DNA of 32,902 bases from Sphaerotilus sulfidivorans (lineage in GTDB: Bacteria; Pseudomonadota; Gammaproteobacteria; Burkholderiales; Burkholderiaceae_C): positions 1 to 32,902 of the forward strand of contig NZ_JACCPY010000039.1 in the NCBI RefSeq assembly GCF_013426975.1. The letters are read 5' to 3'. Of the stretch, positions 1-6,810 are shown piece by piece; the first letter of the stretch is position 1, and each line of letters opens with the position of its first letter. The position numbers and the translations under genes are program-made. The notes beneath the pieces are model-generated. The model made no database searches and was not told where the DNA came from. It was given only the letters and a program-made list of their open reading frames with translations.

Positions 1-660
1 CACACCGTGGTGCTGCCGGTGAAGCTCACCTGCTGGATCGGGTTCCGGTTGTTGGCCGGTGTATCGAGGTACTTGAAGTCCTGGATCGTGATCGAGTCGC
101 TGGTGCCCTTGATCGCCAGCACCAGGTTGTTGCCTACGAAGGAGGCCTGGATGTCCGTCGGCAGCACGCCGGCCTTGAAGACCAGCTTTTCCGACCGGGT
201 TGCCCGCGTGTCATAAGCCGAGGCAATGATGTCCGTGCCTTCACCCCGACCGAAGTAGTAGGTGTCATCGCCCCCACCGCCCACCATCGTGTCGTTGCCG
301 GCGCTGCCTGAGAAGATGTCGTTCAGGCTCGTGCCGACCAGGCTGTCCGCGCCAGCGGTGCCCCGCAGCGCCTCGGTGATCATCTGGGTGGTGTTCCACA
401 CCGTGGTGCTGCCGGTGAAGCTCACCTGCTGGATCGGGTTCCAGCCATTGGCCGGGGTATTGCTGTACTTGAAGTCCTCGATCGTGATCGAGTCGCTGGT
501 GCCCTTGATCGCCAGCACCAGGTTGTTGCCCACGAAGGACGCCTGGATGTCCGTCGGCAGAACGCCGGCCTTGAAGATCAGCTTTTCCGACCGGGTCGCC
601 CGCGAGTCATACGATGAAGCAATGATGTCCTTGCCGCCCCCACGGCCGAAGTAGTAGATG
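1..660 (-). repeat. 396-bp tandem coding repeat in the RTX gene
   Basis: The sequence from base 1 recurs at base 397 with only scattered substitutions, so the offset is 396 bp or exactly 132 codons. For example the identical string gatcgccagc occurs at 111 and 507. The similarity is at the nucleotide level, so the units are recent duplicates or are kept alike by gene conversion. More units probably follow beyond the left edge. Confidence 0.85.
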
Positions 661-776
661 TCGTCGCCTGCACCACCCACCAGCGTGTCGTTGCCGCCCA
701 GACCGTCGAAAATATCCGTACCCGTGGTGCCGACCAGCGAGTCGTTGCCTGCCGTGCCTGTCCTTGTTGCCATCAT
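1..776 (-). CDS. RTX-type calcium-binding repeat protein, N-terminal part
   Basis: The frame runs from an ATG at 776 (a second ATG lies at 773) off the left edge, giving about 258 residues. It begins MMATRTGTAGNDSLVG. Glycine- and aspartate-rich nonapeptides (GGNDTLVGG, GGAGDDIYYFG) are classic RTX calcium-binding motifs. Each block is followed by a stretch like the haemolysin-type calcium-binding related domain (LIFKAGVLPTDIQASFVGNN). The whole unit repeats every 132 residues. There is no N-terminal signal peptide, as expected for RTX proteins exported by type I secretion through a C-terminal signal, which here would lie outside the window. The ribosome site AAGGGG sits just before the start. 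Partners, substrate and enzymatic activity cannot be judged from this part; it could be an adhesin, an S-layer-like protein or the start of an exoenzyme. Confidence 0.85.
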   Translation of the reverse strand, partial: MMATRTGTAGNDSLVGTTGTDIFDGLGGNDTLVGGAGDDIYYFGRGGGKDIIASSYDSRATRSEKLIFKAGVLPTDIQASFVGNNLVLAIKGTSDSITIEDFKYSNTPANGWNPIQQVSFTGSTTVWNTTQMITEALRGTAGADSLVGTSLNDIFSGSAGNDTMVGGGGDDTYYFGRGEGTDIIASAYDTRATRSEKLVFKAGVLPTDIQASFVGNNLVLAIKGTSDSITIQDFKYLDTPANNRNPIQQVSFTGSTTV

Positions 777-789
777 CCACCCCTTGCTC

Positions 790-812
790 CCGGATTTATC
801 GCGAAAATCCGG
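790..812 (-). promoter_or_regulatory. Hairpin in the RTX gene leader
   Basis: A perfect 8-bp inverted repeat (CCGGATTT at 790-797 and AAATCCGG at 805-812) encloses a 7-base loop. It lies directly upstream of the ribosome binding site of the RTX gene and would form in its mRNA leader. It could modulate translation or serve as an operator; function is inference. Confidence 0.4.
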
Positions 813-831
813 AAAATTGCCGATGCCGAAA

Positions 832-860
832 TTGACATCTCTGAAATTCTTGGTGTGAAT
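832..860 (+). promoter_or_regulatory. Possible sigma70 promoter for the patatin gene
   Basis: A perfect -35 hexamer TTGACA lies at 832-837, followed after 17 bp by GTGAAT (855-860), which matches only half of the -10 consensus. It would give a leader of about 77 bases. The weak -10 keeps confidence low. Confidence 0.3.
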
Positions 861-879
861 CGCGGCGGCCATAGCATCG

Positions 880-896
880 ATGTGAATAGATCACAT
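880..896. promoter_or_regulatory. Palindrome ATGTGA-N5-TCACAT between the divergent RTX and patatin genes
   Basis: Two perfect 6-bp arms flank a 5-base centre. The sequence resembles a CRP/Vfr half-site pair, but the canonical spacing is six bases, so a CRP assignment is doubtful. On the minus strand it overlaps the best, still weak, -10 region I can find for the RTX gene, which would suit a repressor or regulator site. Confidence 0.35.
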
Positions 897-943
897 TTTT
901 CCATTTCAAGATCCGTGAAAAATTTGGCATTCGGCCTGATTCC

Positions 944-2047
944 ATGCGCGCCCTGAGACTGCTGGCCGGCCCGAGAGCCCGGGCGCATGTGGCGCGTCAC
1001 GGCCTGCGCGCGGCCGACATCCGGGCCGTCCCTGCCGCGGCGGGCGGCCCGAAGGGGCTGATCCTCAATCCGCTCGACCGCTTCCTGTTCGGCCACTGGC
1101 TGACCGGGCCGGGACCGAGCGTGCACCTGGCCGGGGCGAGCATCGGCGCGTGGCGGCTGGCTTGCGCCTGTCTGCCCGATGCGGATGCGGCGCTGGCGCG
1201 ACTGGCCGAGGACTACATCGCCGAGAGCTACGCGCCGCCGACCGGCGAGCGCCAGTCGGCGCGCAACATCAGTGCGCGCTTCGCGGCGCTGCTCGAGGCG
1301 CAGCTCGACGGGCGTCAGGCGGAGCTGCTGGCGCACCCGCGGCTGCGGCTGCATGTGCTGACCAGCCGCGGCCGCCACCTGCTGCGGCGCGAGCGCCCCG
1401 GGATCACGCATGCGGGCTATCTGGCGGCCTTCGGCTGCAATCTGCTGAGTCGGCGCGCGCTCGGGCTGTGGCTGGAGCGGGTGGTGTTCTCGGACCCGCG
1501 CGAGGCGCTGCCGCTGACGCTGTCCGACCTGCCCACCCGCCGGGTGGCGCTGACACCGGCCAATCTGCAGCCGAGCATCATCGGCTCGGGCTCGATTCCG
1601 TTCTGGCTCGAGGCGGTGCACGACATCGAGGGCGGGCCGCGCGGCGCCTACTGGGACGGCGGCATCACCGACTACCACCTGCACTGGCCCTGGCAGCAGA
1701 TCGCCGCGCAGCCGGACTCGGCCGGGCTGGTGCTCTATCCGCATTTCCAGTCGCGGCTGGTGCCGGGCTGGCTGGACAAGGCGCTGCGCTGGCGCCACCG
1801 GCCGACGCCGGCGCTGGACAATCTCGTCGTGCTGGCGCCGAGCCCCGCCTGGATCGCGACGCTGCCCGGCGCCAAGCTGCCCGACCGGCAGGACTTCAAG
1901 GTCTGGCAGCATGATGTCGCCAGTCGCATGCGTGCCTGGCGCACCGCGGTGGCCGAAAGCCAGCGCCTGGCCGACGAGTTCGCGCAATGGCTCGACGACG
2001 GCTGTCCGGCCGACCGGTTCGAGGCGCTGGAATCCGACTCTTCCTGA
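944..2047 (+). CDS. Patatin-like phospholipase family protein
   Basis: A 367-residue protein with the patatin hallmarks of a Ser-Asp dyad hydrolase. The glycine-rich oxyanion segment GGPKG is at residues 34-38, the nucleophile elbow GASIG at 64-68 (Ser66), and the Asp-Gly-Gly motif at 238-240 (Asp238). The family hydrolyses acyl ester bonds of phospholipids and other lipids. No signal peptide is evident, so it is probably cytoplasmic or membrane-associated. The ATG at 944 has no clear Shine-Dalgarno sequence before it. The esterase gene follows after only 8 bp and a DUF1624 membrane protein after that, so the three look like one transcription unit. The lipid substrate is unknown. Confidence 0.87.
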   Translation: MRALRLLAGPRARAHVARHGLRAADIRAVPAAAGGPKGLILNPLDRFLFGHWLTGPGPSVHLAGASIGAWRLACACLPDADAALARLAEDYIAESYAPPTGERQSARNISARFAALLEAQLDGRQAELLAHPRLRLHVLTSRGRHLLRRERPGITHAGYLAAFGCNLLSRRALGLWLERVVFSDPREALPLTLSDLPTRRVALTPANLQPSIIGSGSIPFWLEAVHDIEGGPRGAYWDGGITDYHLHWPWQQIAAQPDSAGLVLYPHFQSRLVPGWLDKALRWRHRPTPALDNLVVLAPSPAWIATLPGAKLPDRQDFKVWQHDVASRMRAWRTAVAESQRLADEFAQWLDDGCPADRFEALESDSS

Positions 2048-2055
2048 CCCAAGAC

Positions 2056-3003
2056 ATGCCCTTTCACCGCCTGACCCCGGCGATGCGCGACCTGCTGCAG
2101 CGCATCCGCCGCGCCAACCGCACGCCGATGCACCTGATGGACGCCGCCGACGCGCGCCGCCACTACGACGCCTCGGCCGAGATCCTGGACCTGCCGCGCG
2201 CGCCGCTGGCGCGGGTCGAGAACCTGCATGTTCCCGTGGCGCCGGGCGTGGCGCGTGCGGCGCGGCTCTATGCCGCGTCGACCGAGACCGGGCTGCCGGT
2301 GCTGCTCTACCTGCACGGCGGCGGCTTCACGGTGGGCAGCCTGGAGACGCATGACAGCCTGTGCCGCCAGATCGCGCTGCACAGCGGCGCGGCGGTGGTG
2401 GCGCTGGACTACCGGCTGGCGCCCGAACACCGCTTTCCGACCGCGGTCGAGGATGCCTGGGCCGGGCTGCAGTGGCTGGCCGGGCCGGGCTCGGCGGCGC
2501 TGGGCCTGGACGGCACCCGGCTGGCGATCGCCGGCGACAGCGCCGGCGGCACGCTGGCGGCGGTGGTGGCGATCCTGGCGCGCGACGCCGGCCTGAAGCT
2601 CGCGCTGCAGGCGCTGATCACGCCGGGCACCACCGCCCACGCCGACACCGCCTCGCACGCGGTCTACGCCGAGGGCTTCCTGCTCGAGAAGGCCGGCATC
2701 GACTGGTTCTTCGACCAGTACATCGACCGCGCGCAGCGCAGCGACTGGCGCTTCGCGCCGCTGGCGGCGGAGGACCTGGAGGGCGTGGCGCCGGCATGGA
2801 TCGGCCTGGCCGAGTGCGATCCGCTGGTCGACGAGGGCGTGGCCTACGGCGACCGGCTGCGGCTGGCGGGCGTGGCGGTCGATCTGGAGATCTGGCGCGG
2901 CGTCACGCACGACTTCATCAAGATGGGCCGGGCGATTCCCGAGGCGCGGCGGGCGCAGCAGGCGCTGGGCGAGGCGGTGAGGGCGGCGCTGGCTCCGGGC
3001 TGA
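2056..3003 (+). CDS. Alpha/beta hydrolase, HSL (GDXG) esterase family
   Basis: A 315-residue esterase of the hormone-sensitive-lipase family. The oxyanion motif HGGGF is at residues 87-91, the nucleophile motif GDSAGG at 160-165 (Ser162), Asp255 lies in DPLVDEG and His285 in THDF. Length, order and spacing of the triad match known bacterial HSL-type carboxylesterases, which hydrolyse short to medium acyl esters. The open frame extends upstream into the patatin gene, but the ATG at 2056 gives the normal family N-terminus (MPFHRLTPAMRDLL). It lies 8 bp after the patatin gene and 8 bp before the next gene, so the genes are probably co-transcribed. Confidence 0.9.
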   Translation: MPFHRLTPAMRDLLQRIRRANRTPMHLMDAADARRHYDASAEILDLPRAPLARVENLHVPVAPGVARAARLYAASTETGLPVLLYLHGGGFTVGSLETHDSLCRQIALHSGAAVVALDYRLAPEHRFPTAVEDAWAGLQWLAGPGSAALGLDGTRLAIAGDSAGGTLAAVVAILARDAGLKLALQALITPGTTAHADTASHAVYAEGFLLEKAGIDWFFDQYIDRAQRSDWRFAPLAAEDLEGVAPAWIGLAECDPLVDEGVAYGDRLRLAGVAVDLEIWRGVTHDFIKMGRAIPEARRAQQALGEAVRAALAPG

Positions 3004-3011
3004 GCACGATC

Positions 3012-3740
3012 ATGACTTCAGCGCCCCGATTCCTCCGGCTCGACGCCTTGCGCGGGCTGGCGATGGTCTGGATGACCGTCTTTCATTTCTGCTTCGACCT
3101 GAACCAGGCCGGCTGGCTGCAGCCGCGCCAGAGCTTCACCGACGATCCGTTCTGGACCGGGCAGCGGCTGGTGATCGTCAGCATCTTTTTGCTGTGCGTC
3201 GGGCTGTCGCAGGCGGTGGCGCGTCAGGCGCAGGTGCCGACGCGGCGCTTTCTGCGCCGCTGGCTGCAGATCGCCGGCTGTGCGGTGCTGGTCAGCCTGG
3301 GCTCGATGTGGATGTTCCCGAACAGCTGGATCAGCTTCGGCGTGCTGCATGCGGTGGCGGTGATGCTGCCGCTGCTGCGCTGGCTGCCGCTGGGCGCCCT
3401 CGGCTGGGCGCTGCTGGGCACGGTGGCGCTGCTGCTGCCGGCCTTTGTCGCGCATCCCGGGTTCGACGGGCGCTGGACGAACTGGATCGGTCTGGTGACC
3501 CGGCTGCCGGTGACGCAGGACTATGTGCCGCTGCTGCCCTGGCTGGGCGTGGCCGCCTGGGGGCAGGCGATCGGGCTGGGCGTTCTGGCGCGCTGGCCTG
3601 CGCTGCTGCAGGGGCCGCTGCCGGCCGGGCGGCCCGCCGATGCGCTGGTCTGGATGGGCCGGCACGCGCTGTCCTGGTACATGCTGCATCAGCCGGTGAT
3701 GATCGGCGCGATCACCGCAGCGGGTTGGCTGCTGCGCTGA
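3012..3740 (+). CDS. DUF1624 (heparan-alpha-glucosaminide acetyltransferase-like) membrane protein
   Basis: A 242-residue hydrophobic protein with about six to seven membrane segments. It starts with the family signature RLDALRG (residues 9-15) followed by a helix containing His25. DUF1624 proteins are related to the lysosomal N-acetyltransferase HGSNAT and to acyltransferase-3 enzymes. An acyl-transfer role at the inner membrane is plausible, but no substrate is known. It follows the esterase by 8 bp, hinting at a lipid or acyl-group pathway shared with the two upstream hydrolases. Its last 29 bases overlap the end of the convergent AraC gene. Confidence 0.8.
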   Translation: MTSAPRFLRLDALRGLAMVWMTVFHFCFDLNQAGWLQPRQSFTDDPFWTGQRLVIVSIFLLCVGLSQAVARQAQVPTRRFLRRWLQIAGCAVLVSLGSMWMFPNSWISFGVLHAVAVMLPLLRWLPLGALGWALLGTVALLLPAFVAHPGFDGRWTNWIGLVTRLPVTQDYVPLLPWLGVAAWGQAIGLGVLARWPALLQGPLPAGRPADALVWMGRHALSWYMLHQPVMIGAITAAGWLLR

Positions 3741-4581
3741 GCGCGGCCTCGGCGATGGCGCCGCCCGGCGCGAAGAAGCGGCCTGGCGCCATGCCGACGG
3801 TGCGGGTGACCATCGCGCTGAAGGCGCTCGGACTGGCATAGCCCAGCTCGGCGGCGATCACGCCCATCGGCCGGCCCGCGGTGGCCAGCACCAGCGCGCG
3901 GGCCAGCAGCACCTGCTGGCGCCATTGCTGGAAGCTGGTGCCCAGCTCGTCGCGAAACAGCCGCGCCACCGTGCGCGCGCTGGCGCCCGAGCCGGCGGCC
4001 CAGTCCGCCAGCCGGGCATGGCGGGTCGGCTCCTCGATCAGCGCCTCGCACAGCGTGCGCAGCCGCTTGTCCTGCGGCAGCGCGATGCCCAGCGGCAGCG
4101 AGCGCGCACGCAGCAGCTCGTCGCCGATCAGCTCGGCCATCGCGCGGGCGCGTGCCGGCATCGCGGCCGGCAGCGTGGCCGGTCCGGCCTGGGCCGGATC
4201 GTCACGGGCGAGCTGGCGCACCAGCTCGGCCAGCAGCGGCGAGACCTCGACGACCCGGCAGCGCTGCCAGTGCGGTGCCGCATCCGGCGGATGATGCAGA
4301 TAGAGCGTGAGCATGTCGGCATCGCGCAGCACCGCCACCGCATGCTCGACCTGCGGCGGAATCCAGACCGCGCGGGTCGGCGGCACGATGCAGGTCATCT
4401 GGCTGGTCAGGATGCGCGACACGCCGGTCAGCGAGAAGGACATCTGCGCCCAGCCATGGCGGTGCGGCTCGACCCGCGAGCTCGCGCGCAGCGGGCGCAG
4501 CTTGGCGCGCACCGGCCAGTGCGCACGCGGCGCGAAGCGCTGCGGGTCGAGCGGGGGAATGGTCGGAAAGATCGGGCTCAT
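3712..4581 (-). CDS. AraC-family transcriptional regulator with cupin sensor
   Basis: A 289-residue protein. The N-terminal half looks like an AraC-type cupin sensor (RVEPHRHGWAQM, then VPPTRAVWIPPQVEH). The C-terminal ~100 residues contain the double helix-turn-helix (ARTVARLFRDELGTSFQQWR ... GYASPSAFSAMVTRTVGMAPG). The start chosen is the ATG at 4581 (MSPIFPTIPPL); the open frame continues upstream but would enter the divergent transporter gene. This sensor architecture is common in regulators of adjacent exporters, so control of the divergent MFS gene 96 bp away is the natural inference. The inducer is unknown. Its 3' end overlaps the DUF1624 gene by 29 bp. Confidence 0.88.
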   Translation of the reverse strand: MSPIFPTIPPLDPQRFAPRAHWPVRAKLRPLRASSRVEPHRHGWAQMSFSLTGVSRILTSQMTCIVPPTRAVWIPPQVEHAVAVLRDADMLTLYLHHPPDAAPHWQRCRVVEVSPLLAELVRQLARDDPAQAGPATLPAAMPARARAMAELIGDELLRARSLPLGIALPQDKRLRTLCEALIEEPTRHARLADWAAGSGASARTVARLFRDELGTSFQQWRQQVLLARALVLATAGRPMGVIAAELGYASPSAFSAMVTRTVGMAPGRFFAPGGAIAEAALSAAANPLR

Positions 4582-4677
4582 CGGAAGGTTCGGTGCGGCC
4601 TGCGCTTTGGCGTGATCTCGACAGAACTTGGCTGGCTGGCGAAAGTATGCCGCCTCGCGCCTCCGTACAGTGTGGTG

Positions 4678-5970
4678 ATGAACTCGACGACCACGATTCC
4701 CACGCCGGCGGCCACTCGGCCCGACCCGGAGCGCGAGCGGCTGCGCCGCGACGCGACCACCATCGGCCTGATCGGCCTGGCGCATGGCACCTCGCATTTC
4801 CACCATCTGCTGCTGCCGCCGCTGTTCCCGGCCTTCATCCGCGACTTCGGGCTGAGCTATTCGGAGCTGGGCCTGCTGGTGACGGTCTTCTTCGTGATCT
4901 CCGGCGTGGGCCAGGCGCTGTCAGGCTTCCTGGTCGACCGGGTGGGCGCCCGGCCGGTGCTGTTCGGCGCACTGATCAGCTTCCTGCTGGCTTCGCTGGC
5001 GGGCTCGCTGGCGCAGGGCTACGGCGGATTGATGCTGGCCGCCGCGCTGGCCGGCCTGGGCAACGCGCCTTTTCATCCGGCCGACTTCACCATCCTGAAC
5101 CGGCGGGTCTCGCCGCAGCGGCTTGGCCATGCCTTCTCGGTGCATGGCATCAGCGGCAATCTGGGCTGGGCGCTGGCGCCGGTCTTCCTGATCGGCCTGA
5201 GCGGCGCCTTCGACAGCTGGCGCGCGGCCTATCTGGGCTCGGCGCTGGTGGCTGTCGTGGTGCTGGCGGTGCTGTGGCTGCGGCGCGCCGATCTGGATGA
5301 CCGGGCCAGCCCGGCAGTCAGCGCGGCTGCAGGCGCTGCGCCGGCCCGCACGGCCGGCGCAGCCGGCACCGTGGCCACGGCGGAAGAGCATCCGATGGCC
5401 TTCCTGAAGCTGCCCTCGGTCTGGCTGTGCTTCTCGTTCTTCTTCTGGACGACCGCCGCGCTGAGCGCGGTGCAGAGCTTCGCCAGCCCGGCGCTGAACC
5501 GGATGTACGGCCTGCCCGAATCGCTGACCGCCTTCGTGGTGACCGGCTACATGCTGTGCGGTGCGGTCGGCATGGTGATCGGCGGCTTCCTGGTGGCGCG
5601 CGTCGAGCGGCTCGAGCGCACCATCGCCGCGGCGATGGCGCTGGCCGGACTGCTGCTGATGCTGGCCGGCACCGGCTGGCTGCCCGGGCTGGCGGCGGCC
5701 GCCGCCGTCGCGCTGGCCGGCTTCGGCACCGGCCTGGCCGGGCCGTCGCGCGACATGCTGATCAAGCGCGCCGCGCCCCCGGGCGCCACCGGCCGCGTCT
5801 ATGGCACTGTCTACTCGGGCCTGGACACCGGCTTCGCGCTGGCCGCGCCGGTCTTCGGCCTGCTGCTCGACCACCATCTGGACGGTGCGATCTTCTTCGG
5901 CGCGGCGGCGGCGATGGTGCTGGGCATCGTGTCGGCCTCGGTCGTCGGTCGCGGCCTGGCGCGACGCTGA
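4678..5970 (+). CDS. MFS transporter, fosmidomycin-resistance-like group
   Basis: A 430-residue protein with about 12 membrane helices and a central hydrophilic Ala-rich loop around residues 203-240. The N-terminal helix carries HGTSHFHHLLLPP, typical of the Fsr-like group, and the loop after helix 2 holds MFS motif A (GFLVDRVGARPV, residues 83-94). Such proteins export drugs or metabolites by proton antiport; the substrate cannot be deduced. The ATG at 4678 is preceded by two in-frame GTG codons (4672, 4675) and no Shine-Dalgarno sequence. A -10-like TACAGT at 4666-4671 ends only 6 bp before the ATG, so the message may be leaderless. The divergent AraC gene is the likely regulator. Confidence 0.88.
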   Translation: MNSTTTIPTPAATRPDPERERLRRDATTIGLIGLAHGTSHFHHLLLPPLFPAFIRDFGLSYSELGLLVTVFFVISGVGQALSGFLVDRVGARPVLFGALISFLLASLAGSLAQGYGGLMLAAALAGLGNAPFHPADFTILNRRVSPQRLGHAFSVHGISGNLGWALAPVFLIGLSGAFDSWRAAYLGSALVAVVVLAVLWLRRADLDDRASPAVSAAAGAAPARTAGAAGTVATAEEHPMAFLKLPSVWLCFSFFFWTTAALSAVQSFASPALNRMYGLPESLTAFVVTGYMLCGAVGMVIGGFLVARVERLERTIAAAMALAGLLLMLAGTGWLPGLAAAAAVALAGFGTGLAGPSRDMLIKRAAPPGATGRVYGTVYSGLDTGFALAAPVFGLLLDHHLDGAIFFGAAAAMVLGIVSASVVGRGLARR

Positions 5971-6000
5971 AGCGCCAGGAGCCCGCCAGAAAGCAGCCAG

Positions 6001-6037
6001 AAAGAAAAGACCCGGCGTCTCTGGCGAGCGCCGGGTC
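6001..6037 (-). terminator. Intrinsic terminator of the first phasin gene
   Basis: A perfect 9-bp stem (GACCCGGCG at 6009-6017, CGCCGGGTC at 6029-6037) with an 11-base loop is followed on the minus strand by a T-rich run (TCTTTTCTTT). It lies about 50 bases after the phasin stop codon. In the plus direction there is no T-run, so it is not a good terminator for the MFS gene. Confidence 0.85.
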
Positions 6038-6045
6038 AATGGAAA

Positions 6046-6073
6046 GGTACCCCGCAAGGTACCGAGGAGACAA
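6046..6073 (-). repeat. Phasin 3'UTR element, copy 1 (anti-SD-like stretch plus paired GGTACC)
   Basis: On the minus strand the mRNA after the phasin stop reads TTGTCTCCTCGGTACC (6073-6058), then six bases, then a second GGTACC (6051-6046), then the terminator. The two GGTACC sites can pair as a 6-bp stem with a 6-base loop. The same 16 bases and the same GGTACC pair occur after the second phasin gene at 8296-8346. TCTCCTC is complementary to purine-rich ribosome binding sites. Confidence 0.7.
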
Positions 6074-6082
6074 TCCGTGGAC

Positions 6083-6601
6083 TCAGGCGGCCTTGGCAGC
6101 CTTGGTGATCGACTGGATGTTGGCTTCGGCGCTGCTGACGGCCTGCTTGGCGGCCTTCTGGGCGCTTTCGACGGCGGCGCTGGTGGCGCTCATCGCCTGC
6201 TTCATCATCGCGACGGCATTCTCGCTGCCCGCCGGCGCGTTCTTCAGCGCGGCTTCGACGAAGCCCTGGAGCTTCTCCTGGGCGCCGGCGGCCTGGGCTT
6301 CCAGCAGCTTGCTGATGTCAGCCTGGGTGCTGGAGGCGATTTCATAGACCTGACGGCCGTAGGCCGTGGCCTTCTCGGCGGCCGGCTGCAGCGCGCCCGA
6401 TTGCAGGGCCAGCAGTTCCTGCGGATCCTTGACGGCCAGCAGGGCCTTGGCGTGGGCAGCCGATTCGTCGAGGGCAGCGCGGGTGACTTGCAGGTTCAGC
6501 TCGACCAGCTTTTCGATGCCACCGAAGGCCTTCTGGCCGATCTCGACAGCAGCGTCCAGGTTGGCCTTGCCAGCAGCGGTGAATTGTTCGGTGTTGAACA
6601 T
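6083..6601 (-). CDS. Phasin family protein (PHA granule-associated)
   Basis: A 172-residue protein of the phasin_2 family, starting MFNTEQFTAAGKANLDAAVE with the hallmark IEKLVELNLQVTRAALDES at about residues 29-47. The rest is Ala/Lys/Glu-rich amphipathic helix ending in an Ala/Lys tail. Phasins coat polyhydroxyalkanoate granules and control their number and size. The start codon is preceded by AAGGAAA at good spacing. The gene has a strong promoter (6732-6759) flanked by two PhaR-like operators and its own terminator, so it is a monocistronic, probably highly expressed unit. The usual name would be phaP, but several paralogues normally exist, so I give no number. Confidence 0.93.
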   Translation of the reverse strand: MFNTEQFTAAGKANLDAAVEIGQKAFGGIEKLVELNLQVTRAALDESAAHAKALLAVKDPQELLALQSGALQPAAEKATAYGRQVYEIASSTQADISKLLEAQAAGAQEKLQGFVEAALKNAPAGSENAVAMMKQAMSATSAAVESAQKAAKQAVSSAEANIQSITKAAKAA

Positions 6602-6708
6602 GATGAGCGTTTCCTTGGTCGTGATGGTGAAGCGAGCGGTGACCGGGCGGAGTGCACGATCAGGTTAGAACCGGAGTCAGGTCGTCTCTGATCGTGATCC
6701 CAGATTTT

Positions 6709-6723
6709 TGCTGCAGTGCAGCA
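6709..6723. promoter_or_regulatory. PhaR-like operator O1 at the first phasin promoter
   Basis: TGCTGCAGTGCAGCA is a perfect 15-bp palindrome around one central base. It contains CTGC-N3-GCAG, the type of TGC-rich sequence known to be bound by PhaR repressors of PHA-producing bacteria. It lies at about +2 to +16 relative to the predicted start of transcription. The regulator is assigned by motif only. Confidence 0.65.
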
Positions 6724-6731
6724 TGGATCAC

Positions 6732-6759
6732 AGTATAGGAGCCGTTCCGGCGAATTCAA
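6732..6759 (-). promoter_or_regulatory. Sigma70 promoter of the first phasin gene
   Basis: On the minus strand TTGAAT (-35, 6759-6754) is separated by 16 bp from TATACT (-10, 6737-6732), a strong match to the consensus. Transcription should start near 6725, giving a leader of about 125 bases. The promoter is bracketed by operators O1 (downstream) and O2 (upstream). Confidence 0.75.
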
Positions 6760-6765
6760 GACCAG

Positions 6766-6782
6766 ATGCTGCACTGCAACAT
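6766..6782. promoter_or_regulatory. PhaR-like operator O2 upstream of the first phasin promoter
   Basis: ATGCTGCACTGCAACAT is a 17-bp near-palindrome with a single arm mismatch. On the opposite strand it shares the 13-mer TGCAGTGCAGCAT with O1. Its centre is 58 bp from that of O1, on the far side of the -35 element, so the two sites could cooperate or loop. Confidence 0.6.
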
Positions 6783-6810
6783 GATTAGGTTGCAAACCCT
6801 AATTGAAATT

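Noticed and set aside
880-896. Canonical CRP site
   Set aside because: The half-sites TGTGA and TCACA are separated by five bases, not six, so the standard consensus is not met.
6057-6691. Plus-strand frames starting after GAGGAGACAA at the phasin 3' ends (GTG near 6077, ATG at 8355)
   Set aside because: The sequence looks like a ribosome site, but the frames are antisense shadows of the phasins with low-complexity Gly/Leu/Asp translations. The element is better read as a minus-strand RNA module.
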